This document shows, in pieces, positions 1-7,610 of a stretch of 64,000 bases of DNA. Position 1 is the stretch's first letter, and every line of letters begins with the position of its first letter. A model generated the notes under the pieces. The model did not search any database and was not told the DNA's origin. It saw only the letters and a program-made list of their open reading frames with translations. The stretch is from contig CAWBPA010000005.1 of NCBI GenBank assembly GCA_963790545.1, forward strand, positions 19,516 to 83,515, read 5' to 3'. The translations under genes and the position numbers were made by a program. This DNA comes from DATBJG01 sp963790545. GTDB lineage: Bacteria; Acidobacteriota; Vicinamibacteria; Vicinamibacterales; JAMQPK01.

Positions 1-729
1 CGACGAGTCACCGTCGCCCAGATGAAACGCGTACGTCAGGTTGTGGAGGAGATTTCCGTGCGTGATCATCACGCCTTTTGGTGTCGCTGTGGAGCCGGAC
101 GTGTACTGCAGAAACGCCAGCGTGTCAGAGCCAGCGCCCGGATCGCGCCACAGTGCGGCGTTGTCGTCAGCAACAGTGTCGGTTGCCATACAGTTGCGGC
201 CGACCATCCCGTCAATCGCCCCCGTCGTCGGCGATGACCCGAGATCCCGGCTGTCTGCGGCGGCACGAGCGAGATTGGCGCCAAGCTCCTCGGTGGACAG
301 AATGACGGCCGGGTCGGCGTCGGCGACGATGGCTCGAAGGCGAGGAAGTGCGCGATCCGATCGGGTGAGGCTTGGAGGATAGGCGGGAACGGCCACGACG
401 CCTGCGTATAGACATCCAAAAAAGGCTGAAATGAATTCGAGTCCGGGCTGATAGAGCAGAAGCGCGCGATCGCCGGGCCGACATTGACTTTGCAGCTCGG
501 AGGCGATCGCCCGGCTGCGCCGGTCCAGCACTTCGTACGTGAGGCAATCGCTCTCCTGCTCCCCTTCACGCAGGAATGTGTACGCCATCGCGAGCGGTTG
601 GACGGCCGCTCGAAACCGGAGCAGCTCGACGAGCGAGACACCCGCAAAAACGTCTTGCCTTCGACGCGGACCTTCAGCGCGCTTCGAGGGCGGCGGGCAG
701 AACGACTGATCGGTGCGACGGTTCTCCAT
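1..729 (-). CDS. Fatty acyl-AMP ligase (FAAL), N-terminal part, cut by window edge
   Basis: About 243 residues of the N-terminal adenylation domain are visible; the gene runs off base 1. The frame reads through a SLVELLRFRAA start-of-domain motif (near residue 32), a VVAVPAYPPSLTRS segment (111-124) typical of FAALs, and the phosphate-binding motif YTSGSTATPKGVMITHGN at about 209-226. FAALs activate long-chain fatty acids as acyl-adenylates and hand them to an acyl carrier protein or a polyketide or peptide synthase. The ATG at 729 is the first start after an in-frame stop and overlaps the acyltransferase gene by about 56 bases, so the two are probably translated together. Whether it is a stand-alone ligase or the first domain of a larger enzyme cannot be seen. 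Confidence 0.85.
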   Translation of the reverse strand, partial: MENRRTDQSFCPPPSKRAEGPRRRQDVFAGVSLVELLRFRAAVQPLAMAYTFLREGEQESDCLTYEVLDRRSRAIASELQSQCRPGDRALLLYQPGLEFISAFFGCLYAGVVAVPAYPPSLTRSDRALPRLRAIVADADPAVILSTEELGANLARAAADSRDLGSSPTTGAIDGMVGRNCMATDTVADDNAALWRDPGAGSDTLAFLQYTSGSTATPKGVMITHGNLLHNLTYAFHLGDGDSS

Positions 730-1468
730 GATTTATCCCTCGGATTTCCTGGTGCCACTCGACGAAGAGATCGCGGACGGATTCCTTGTTCTGTTCGAGC
801 TCTTCCAGCTGCCAGTGGTCGGTGCTGATTGCCGGTTTCACGTAGACATGCACCGAACCTGTCCCCGCGTCGAAGCCCATGCCGGGATCGACCGCGGACG
901 GAATGTGGAAATACATCGGTACGATGGGCACCTTCAGGCTGGTCGCCAGATGAAACGCCCCCTTGTTGAAGTGTCCGATCTCGCCGGTCGTGATTCGACC
1001 GCCTTCCGGGCTGAGATACACCGACTCTCGAGTCCGACGCAGAATGCGGTCGGCGCGCTGGAAGATTCGAGTTCGTTCGGCGGGTCTGTGCTGGGGCACG
1101 GTGAAAAAGGTGCCCATCAAATACGCGATGATTCCGAGCGGCACGTGCTTTCTGAGAAAGCCGCTCAGGAAGAACCGCGTGTTTGGAAGTCCCAGCGCCA
1201 CCAGAATGAACAGATCGAGCGTGGATGTGTGGTTTGAGACGTACACGGTCTGCTTGCGCGGAAACGGTCCCTCCTGGTGCACGATCATGCGGATGCCCCA
1301 GAGGCGAAGCACGAGACGAGCGAGCCGGGTTGCCACTGCCGCATAGACTCGCCGCATGCGAAAGAGCGTGATGGCGGCTATGGGAACGAGCGCGAGCGCA
1401 CCAACGGAGATCGCCCCAACGCTGAGAATCGACAGGATCGCGACGCGTGTCTTGCTGCCCGGCTTCAT
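674..1468 (-). CDS. PlsC-type 1-acyl-sn-glycerol-3-phosphate acyltransferase family protein
   Basis: 264 residues with an N-terminal membrane segment (about 8-36), then the acyltransferase motif NHTSTLD with His80 and Asp85 (H-X4-D) and a second block, SPEGGRITTG, standing where the family has its EGT motif. Family members move an acyl chain from acyl-CoA or acyl-ACP onto a glycerolipid or similar acceptor at the inner membrane. The ATG at 1468 follows a strong ribosome site (AGGAGG) and overlaps the stop of the methyltransferase as ATGA. It lies directly upstream of the acyl-AMP ligase, a plausible supplier of activated acyl chains. The acceptor in this pathway is unknown. Confidence 0.85.
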   Translation of the reverse strand: MKPGSKTRVAILSILSVGAISVGALALVPIAAITLFRMRRVYAAVATRLARLVLRLWGIRMIVHQEGPFPRKQTVYVSNHTSTLDLFILVALGLPNTRFFLSGFLRKHVPLGIIAYLMGTFFTVPQHRPAERTRIFQRADRILRRTRESVYLSPEGGRITTGEIGHFNKGAFHLATSLKVPIVPMYFHIPSAVDPGMGFDAGTGSVHVYVKPAISTDHWQLEELEQNKESVRDLFVEWHQEIRGINHGEPSHRSVVLPAALEAR

Positions 1469-2455
1469 TGCGTCCTCCTGCAGACGACGGTCTGCATGGC
1501 CAGGTTCAGTCGCTTGAGTAGAGGGAGCACCGGAAGCAGTACAAGTTGCCCGGCGAAATAGGGATAGATTGCCGCCCGAAAGTTCAGCCCGCGCCCTTTC
1601 AGCAGCTTGAAGGCGACTCCACAGAACAGATAGAAGTAAGGTGGAAAGGCTCCGTAGGGGAGATAGTCCACGACGTCGAATCCAGCAGCGGCCGATCGTC
1701 CTGAGCAGCATCTTGCGGTCGTAGAGTGCTGTGTGCTGCGGCGCCTGCAGGCCCGGCCAACGATCCCCAAAAATTCGGAACGTCACGCTGTCGAGCCGGG
1801 GTACCTCGATGATGAGACGGCCATCAGGCCTGAGGGCTTCGCGCGCGTGTGAGAGCGACCTGAGCGGGTCGTAGTCGTGCTCGAGGAAGTGCCACATGGT
1901 AATCAGATCGAAGCGCGAACGGCCGAGCGCCTGCTCGTAGAACAGGCCGCAGTGAAACTCGGTGTGCTGCAGCGCCGGCTGCTTCGAGAGATCGACAAAA
2001 TCGACGCCGGCAACATGAGCGCCACACGTCGTGCGCACTCGTTCCAGGAACGTGCCGGCACCGCACCCGACGTCCAGCACGGCTGAGGTCTGATCGAGCC
2101 GCACGTACCGTTTGGCAATTCGCAGCTTTTCGCGATCGAGCGAACTCATCGCGGCAGCAAAGAGCGGCGAGAGCAGCCCCCAATCGGTCCTCCTCCGGTG
2201 TGCCAGATACTCATCGTCGTAGAAAGGTTTGATGTGCTCGACGGTCAGTCGCGGCGTTTGGTAGATGAGGCCGCAGCGGTTGCAGCGTACGAAGGCGAAC
2301 CGACCAGGCCGGCCCGTGAGATCGTCTTCGGCCGTGATGAACGGGAACGCGTCATGCGCCCGGCAAAGAAGGCAGCCGACAGCCTCGAAACGTGAGTGCG
2401 CGACCGTGCTGCCAGCAGACTCTGCGAGACCCTGACGAAGCGCCGCTGATCTCAT
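1465..2455 (-). CDS. SAM-dependent methyltransferase with N-terminal zinc-ribbon, frameshifted
   Basis: The N-terminal part has two CxxC pairs (Cys28/31 and Cys58/61), then SAM motif I VLDVGCGAGTF (about 126-136) and the MWHFLEHDYDP segment usual for this class I family. Near base 1693 the frame breaks: the first frame runs on as nonsense, while the other frame continues with AAAGFDVVDYLPYG and ends in two hydrophobic stretches. Treating one C of the CC pair at 1692-1693 as extra gives a seamless protein of about 329 residues. The gene overlaps the UbiA-like gene upstream and the acyltransferase downstream by ATGA. It could methylate a lipid head group or chain in the same pathway. The indel may be a sequence error. 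Confidence 0.75.
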
Positions 2456-3024
2456 GAGATGGCTCCCAAAGGCAGTTGGCGATCGTGCAGCGTTTCATAC
2501 GCGCACGCGCACACGTAGATGGCACCACTCGCCGCGAGCACTCGCCACGACATCGGCGAGCCGAGAGCGGCCGCCAGCAAACCAACAAAGACCGGGTACT
2601 TGATCAACAGAACCTGGAAGCGCCAGACACGGTCGGAAAGGCGCCGACGCAACGTCCGGTAGGCGAGCCAGAAGAACAGGTCAAGACCTACGAGGCCAAC
2701 CGCCGCTGCGGGTTCAACGACGCCAACGAACACGATGTTCGTTGCCCCTGACGCCACGCAGGCGAAGCGGAACGGACCTGAATCGGAACGAACCAGTACC
2801 CGATGGGGATGAACGACACGGTCCCGCTCGAGATCCTCCAGGTCGTCCCACAGTCGAAACTGGAGCAGCAGTACGACGGCCAGACCTACGGCCACGAGGA
2901 CAGAGGCCAGTGCCGGGCTTGCTGACGTTGCCCACAGGGCGGCTGCGCCAAGCACCACAGCCGCAGCGCCAAAGACCCTGAGCTTGAACCGTTCACGAAG
3001 GTAAGCGACGAAGAGGTTAATCAC
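2452..3024 (-). CDS. Short UbiA-like membrane protein
   Basis: 190 residues with about five to six hydrophobic segments. The motif RLWDDLEDLERDR at about 57-69 resembles the first Asp-rich motif of UbiA prenyltransferases, which binds the diphosphate of an isoprenoid donor through Mg2+. UbiA proteins are usually near 280-300 residues with a second Asp motif; here the length is shorter and I do not see that second motif, so catalysis by the standard mechanism is doubtful. It overlaps the dikinase-like gene upstream by eight bases and the methyltransferase downstream by four. It could also be an unrelated integral membrane protein with a chance acidic loop. Confidence 0.6.
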   Translation of the reverse strand: MINLFVAYLRERFKLRVFGAAAVVLGAAALWATSASPALASVLVAVGLAVVLLLQFRLWDDLEDLERDRVVHPHRVLVRSDSGPFRFACVASGATNIVFVGVVEPAAAVGLVGLDLFFWLAYRTLRRRLSDRVWRFQVLLIKYPVFVGLLAAALGSPMSWRVLAASGAIYVCACAYETLHDRQLPLGAIS

Positions 3025-5772
3025 GGGCGCCCCCGCGACTCACCAGCCCGGTGGTTTCCGGTTGCAACTGCGAGTCGACAGTGCAGATGCCCAGGTCCCC
3101 ATCGACGGTGACGTGGCTGGCGTGGGGAATGCGCTGGGTTGCGTTCTTCACGCCCACGACGCAGGGCAGACCGAATTCCCTGGCGATAATGGCGCCGTGC
3201 GAGAGCATGCCGCCCCGTTCAATGACCAGTCCCGAGATCAGGCAGAAGACCGGTGCCCACCCCGGATCGGTCTGCCGCGTCACCAGCACATCTCCCCGCT
3301 CGAGCCGGCGAGCGTCGCGCACGTCGGTCAGGACTGCGGCGCGCGCTGCCGTGCGCCCACCACAGGCACCGATGCCTTGCAACGTTGCGGTGTTGGGGTC
3401 ATCGTGGAAGATGTCTTCAGCCGGAGCCTCCTCCGCAACATCCTTCGATGGGAGGTACTCGCTTTCCCGAAGGCGAACCGTATCGGGCGGGTGCATTGCG
3501 GCGAGCAGCGCATGCTCTCGAAGTCGAAGGTCCACCATTTCATGAACGCGGTACGGAAACATCGCGCGACCGTTTCCCAGCTCGTCGATCTCCTGACAAC
3601 TCAACATGAAGATGTCGTCTCGCCCGCGAAGCATGCCGGCCTCAACCGCGCGGTCACCAAGTGCCAGCGCGATGCGACGGCAGCGCGTGTAGAGCAACGC
3701 CTGCTTCAGCCTGGCTCGCTCGCGATACGCAATCGCGCGCTGGGTCCAACGGATGAGCAGCCAGACGGTCGCGGCCCTTGCTGGCGAGCGGCGCAGAAGT
3801 GTCCGGAGCACGCGCGAAGTCTCTGCCCGTCGCTCGGCTGCCTGACGTGCGATGGCTTCGGGCGGAGGTCCCCCCCGGTAGCGGCGTATTGCTTCAAGAG
3901 TTCAATGACGGGGAGCGGGTCTTCCTGCAAACTCGGAACTGTCAGCATCAGTTCGGCCGACGATCTGAAACCCCACTCTTCGAGGAATTGTTCGAACAGG
4001 CCGCGGAATGTGACAAAGCGAGCGTCGTTCCGGATCGCCTGAAGAACAGCGGGCGTGCTGCCTGTGGTAAAGAGCGTTCGCAGCCGTTCATCGGCTCGAA
4101 TGATTCTCGACAACTCCCAAAGCCGAACCGGCGGGATGCTCGACGGCACACCGGGAAGAGCGCGCAGCAACCGATTGTGCAGCGTCGGGCTGCAGCCGGT
4201 CGACCTCAGAGTGGATTGCAGCACTGCGTAGCACACCATTGACGCAGCGTCAGCGAGAGACGCGTTCTTCCACCGATGGTTCCGGATCGTGAGAAACGCA
4301 CGGAGCTCGTCGACGAGCTCCGGGAACGTCAAATCGCGAAGGCGATCGGGATGGGTGCGCGCGGCAAACGTGTCTGCGGTTCTCTCGAACGTTTCAAGAC
4401 GATGACGAAGTCCCAGATACTGCCACGCCGTGCATGCGACCATGCGCAGGCTCTCGACGACGGTGCCCAACCGGCTGCGGTGGGTTTTCCAACCGACAGC
4501 CTCTCTTGACGGTTCGGTGATCTCGGCGGCTCCGACAAACTGGTTGAACGCGGCAGCCAGTCGCTCACCAAACGGTGCCATCCGCAGGACGGCATGGATG
4601 TTGGTGAGGTTGTAGTACATCCGACCGCCATGAACCCCGATGATTCCGCGCAGGGGTTGCTCCATCGCCGCGAGTCTCCAGCGCGCCACGCCGAAGGCCA
4701 GCCCGAGGTTGCGGAAGTAGTGGTAGTACCCGGCTGAAGCAATCGAGTAGAGCAGTGGGGAAATCGGCTGTGGAAAATTCTCGTTGACGTTGGCGTTCGA
4801 CCAGACAACCGTCCGACGTGAGGACGTTGGCTGGTGCCGGGCCGCGACCGTAATGGGCCTGGCCTGCAGGATCCAGAGCTTGCCATCTCCGTCGATCGAC
4901 CATTCGATGTCCTGCGGGCCGCCCAAATCGTTCTCGAGCCGAAGCGCCAGCCGGCTGAGATCGAGAATACGACGGGGTGTCAGGAACGGCTCGACCCCAG
5001 CTTCGGCTTCCACGTCAGGAAGGGTGGCCGCGCGACGGACGGACAGATCCGATCGGGACACCAGCAGCCTTCCCGGCTCGAGATGCCCCGACACCAACGC
5101 ATCGCCGAGGCCGGCACAGTACTCGATCATCAAATCACTGGAACCTGTTGCCGGGTCTCCTGATGGTGCGCGCGTGAAGAGGACCCCCGACACGCGCGCG
5201 TCTACTTGCTTCTGGACGATGACACCCATGCTGTCGAGATTGGCACCGCGCGCGGTTCGATAGAAGAGAGCCCGAGCAGACCAGTACGAAGCCCAGCACG
5301 TTTTTATGCCGCGCTCGATGTCCGTTCCCGCGGCAAGGCCGAGGACCGAGTCCAGCTGACCCGCAAACGAAGCAGACGAACCATCCTCACCAACGGCTGA
5401 ACTGCGACCGACGAGCAGCGTGCCAGGCGGCCAACGCGTTAAAAATTCCCGAATCAGCCCTTGGATCTCGCGCGGCATGACGCTGTTGGTGATGAGCCCA
5501 GCGATTTTTTCAGAGCAGGATTGCAACGACTCCGGACGATTGACATCAATCTGACGACACCACGCATCGATGCGGTCTCGCATGGCGTTGGAATCCAGAA
5601 ACCGATTGAAGGCCGCGCTCGTGAGCACGACACCATCCGGTACTCGAATCCCGAGCGCAACGAGCCTTGCCAGATTGCGGGCCTTCCCTCCAACGAGTCG
5701 CTCATCTGTTCCATCGGCGAGACGGCACACGAGATTCGAGGGCGTTCGCCAGGCGGTCGGTTCGTGCATCAT
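3017..5772 (-). CDS. PEP-synthase/rifampicin-phosphotransferase-like dikinase, frameshifted
   Basis: The N-terminal part is an ATP-grasp domain of the PPDK_N type: GGKARNLARL near residue 28, VGRSSAVGEDGSSASFAGQ near 121, and IEWSIDGDGKLWILQARPI near the end of the domain. A long middle region follows, then a swivelling phosphohistidine domain with GGMLSHGAIIAREFGLP. No C-terminal TIM-barrel (PEP/pyruvate) domain follows, so the layout is that of rifampicin phosphotransferase rather than PEP synthase. The two halves lie in different frames and meet at a run of seven C (3870-3876, G on the coding strand); eight would restore one protein of about 918 residues. The start at 5772 overlaps the CarS-like gene as ATGA. 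Such enzymes use ATP to phosphorylate a hydroxyl or pyruvate; the substrate is unknown, and a lipid alcohol would fit the neighbours. Confidence 0.8.
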
Positions 5773-6359
5773 GCCCGCCTCGCTTTCACACCCAGTCGAA
5801 ACAGCGCCACGCTGAAAAGCCCATGAAGCGCCGGTCCGACGAGGACCACACACAACCACGTCCCCCAAGGCACCGGCACCGCGACCGTCAGCGCCAGCAT
5901 CAGTCCGACGATCGAATCGATCCGATCGACGACGAAAAAGAGCGGCGCCGAGACACGGCCTTCAGCAGCAGCGCCAGGTGGGATTCCCAGCCGTCTCTTG
6001 AAGAACGAGTTGGGGAGTTCGCCCATCATGAAACCCAGTGCGCCCCATGCTCCTAGAAGGGCGTACTGACCCGGTGTCAGGTGCCACAACCCTTTCAGTC
6101 CGGTCGGGGAAGGCGTCATCAGCAGTGCGAGGAGCGCGAAGGCAAGGCTTGTGGCCGGCACCATCACGATGAAACCGCGGATCGTCTTGTTGTCGCCGAG
6201 AAGTCGATGGCCACCGAGTGTTCGACCGCCATCAAGCGGCACCGCAAACCTCCGAGACCCCGGCGTTGCCAGCCATGCCGTGTGGCACGCTCCGGCCAAT
6301 GTGAACGCGGCTATCAGAAACGCGGCGCACGCAAATGGATTCAAATCGATGGGAGTCAT
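5769..6359 (-). CDS. CarS-like CDP-lipid synthase (DUF46 family)
   Basis: 196 residues with about five membrane segments. The sequence HRLLGDNKTIRGF (about 51-63) matches the GDxKTxRG signature of the CarS/DUF46 family, and MGELPNSFFKRRLGI followed by DRIDSIVG matches its cytoplasmic catalytic loops. Archaeal CarS transfers CMP from CTP to unsaturated digeranylgeranylglyceryl phosphate, making CDP-archaeol; bacterial homologues are little studied. Here it lies between the desaturase and the dikinase-like gene with four-base overlaps on both sides, so it probably activates a phosphorylated lipid intermediate with CMP. The exact substrate is inferred. Confidence 0.75.
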   Translation of the reverse strand: MTPIDLNPFACAAFLIAAFTLAGACHTAWLATPGSRRFAVPLDGGRTLGGHRLLGDNKTIRGFIVMVPATSLAFALLALLMTPSPTGLKGLWHLTPGQYALLGAWGALGFMMGELPNSFFKRRLGIPPGAAAEGRVSAPLFFVVDRIDSIVGLMLALTVAVPVPWGTWLCVVLVGPALHGLFSVALFRLGVKARRA

Positions 6360-7315
6360 ACGTCGTACCCGGATTGATGGCGGTTTTGAAACAACAGGAC
6401 CTCACCGGGCACGCCGCGGGCCGCAGGTATCCACCGCCAGCAGCTCACCTCATTGGCAGGCGAGTACGGAATTTCGGCGAGGCGGTAACCAGGCACGAAC
6501 GGATACATGTGATGCAGTTCATGCGCGTCGAAGTGCAGCAGCAGTCGGGAGAGCCATGCTGGAAAACGCAGCGACCGCGTGAACTGCTCCTGATCGATGG
6601 CCGCGTGCGGGATGACATCCTGGCCTTGGCTGAGTCCCATCGGGACGTGCGTATGCTGGCTGATGAGGAGCAAGTCTTCGGCTATCAGCGCAAGAACGAT
6701 GGCGCCCCCGAGAACGCGGAGGAATAGAGCGGGGCCCAGCAGCGCGACCAGAGCCAGGTAAAGGACCCCCAGCACGACCGTGTTGACTGTCAAACGCCGA
6801 CGCAGGGCTCTCGTGCGGAACAGTCTGAGAAGCCTGGAAATGTTCCAGAAGTTGTTGAGCCGGTACAGGATTGAGAACAGCGGAATCCAGTACTTCCAGC
6901 ACACGTTGACCAGCGCGCGAGACAGCCGCCCGGTGGGCGCGACCGACAAACGAGCCGTTGTCGGATCGATATCCTGCCAGCCGGTCCACTTGTGGTGCCG
7001 GTTGTGGACCCGCCTCCACGCTTCAAATGGAATGAATGCGAAAAAGCCTGCGACGTGTCCGGCTGACGCGTTCAATCGTGGTGCGCTGAACAACGTGTTG
7101 TGGCCGCATTCGTGCAGCACGATGAACCACTGGACCAGCGAGGCCGCCAGCAGGAGCTGGCCGATGAGCCACCACACGGAAAGAGGCTTGAGCGAAAGCC
7201 AAAGCCCGGCGAGCGTGACTGCCATCGTCGCGCTCAGGCAAATCCACCCGGCTGCATTCGTGGCTCGCAGGTGCTGCAGCTTCGATGGGTGCGGTGCCAA
7301 CCGCTGAACGTCCAT
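6356..7315 (-). CDS. Membrane fatty acid desaturase
   Basis: About 319 residues with several membrane segments and the three histidine boxes of di-iron membrane desaturases: HECGH (68-72), HNRHH (104-108) and HELHH (near 262). These enzymes put double bonds into acyl chains using O2 and an electron donor. An ATG lies at 7333, but the ATG at 7315 has AGGAG seven bases upstream and is the better start. It is the first gene of the seven-gene overlapping unit, and its stop overlaps the CarS-like start as ATGA. It may act on the acyl chain of the lipid made by this unit; the regiochemistry cannot be read from sequence. Confidence 0.88.
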   Translation of the reverse strand: MDVQRLAPHPSKLQHLRATNAAGWICLSATMAVTLAGLWLSLKPLSVWWLIGQLLLAASLVQWFIVLHECGHNTLFSAPRLNASAGHVAGFFAFIPFEAWRRVHNRHHKWTGWQDIDPTTARLSVAPTGRLSRALVNVCWKYWIPLFSILYRLNNFWNISRLLRLFRTRALRRRLTVNTVVLGVLYLALVALLGPALFLRVLGGAIVLALIAEDLLLISQHTHVPMGLSQGQDVIPHAAIDQEQFTRSLRFPAWLSRLLLHFDAHELHHMYPFVPGYRLAEIPYSPANEVSCWRWIPAARGVPGEVLLFQNRHQSGYDV

Positions 7316-7530
7316 GTCGCGCTCCTGGTGCATGACCGATTGTCACGATAGCAACCGTGCACCTCGAGAGTCCTGAGCAAACCGTGAAGTTTTTCTGAAA
7401 ACTCGTGAGCACCGCGAAGACGCCCAGATTAGGTGTCTGATTCGCGGTTTGCCGATCATCAGAAGGGACAATGTGGAGGAACGGCGGCAGGGTACCACCG
7501 TTGTTGAGGGAGTACAAGCGGATCCGGGAA

Positions 7531-7562
7531 ATTGCAGAATTGCAGAATTGCAGGATTGCAGA
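7531..7562. repeat. Four tandem copies of an 8-bp unit, ATTGCAGA
   Basis: Four head-to-tail copies (the third ends in G instead of A) lie about 50 bases upstream of the CadC-like regulator, between it and the divergent lipid operon. They could be a regulator-binding array or a slippage-prone microsatellite. The rest of the 7316-7610 spacer shows no gene. Confidence 0.7.
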
Positions 7563-7610
7563 AAGGATTGAACGAGGGACCTGCCTCCTGCAATTACAAT
7601 CGTTGCGGTG

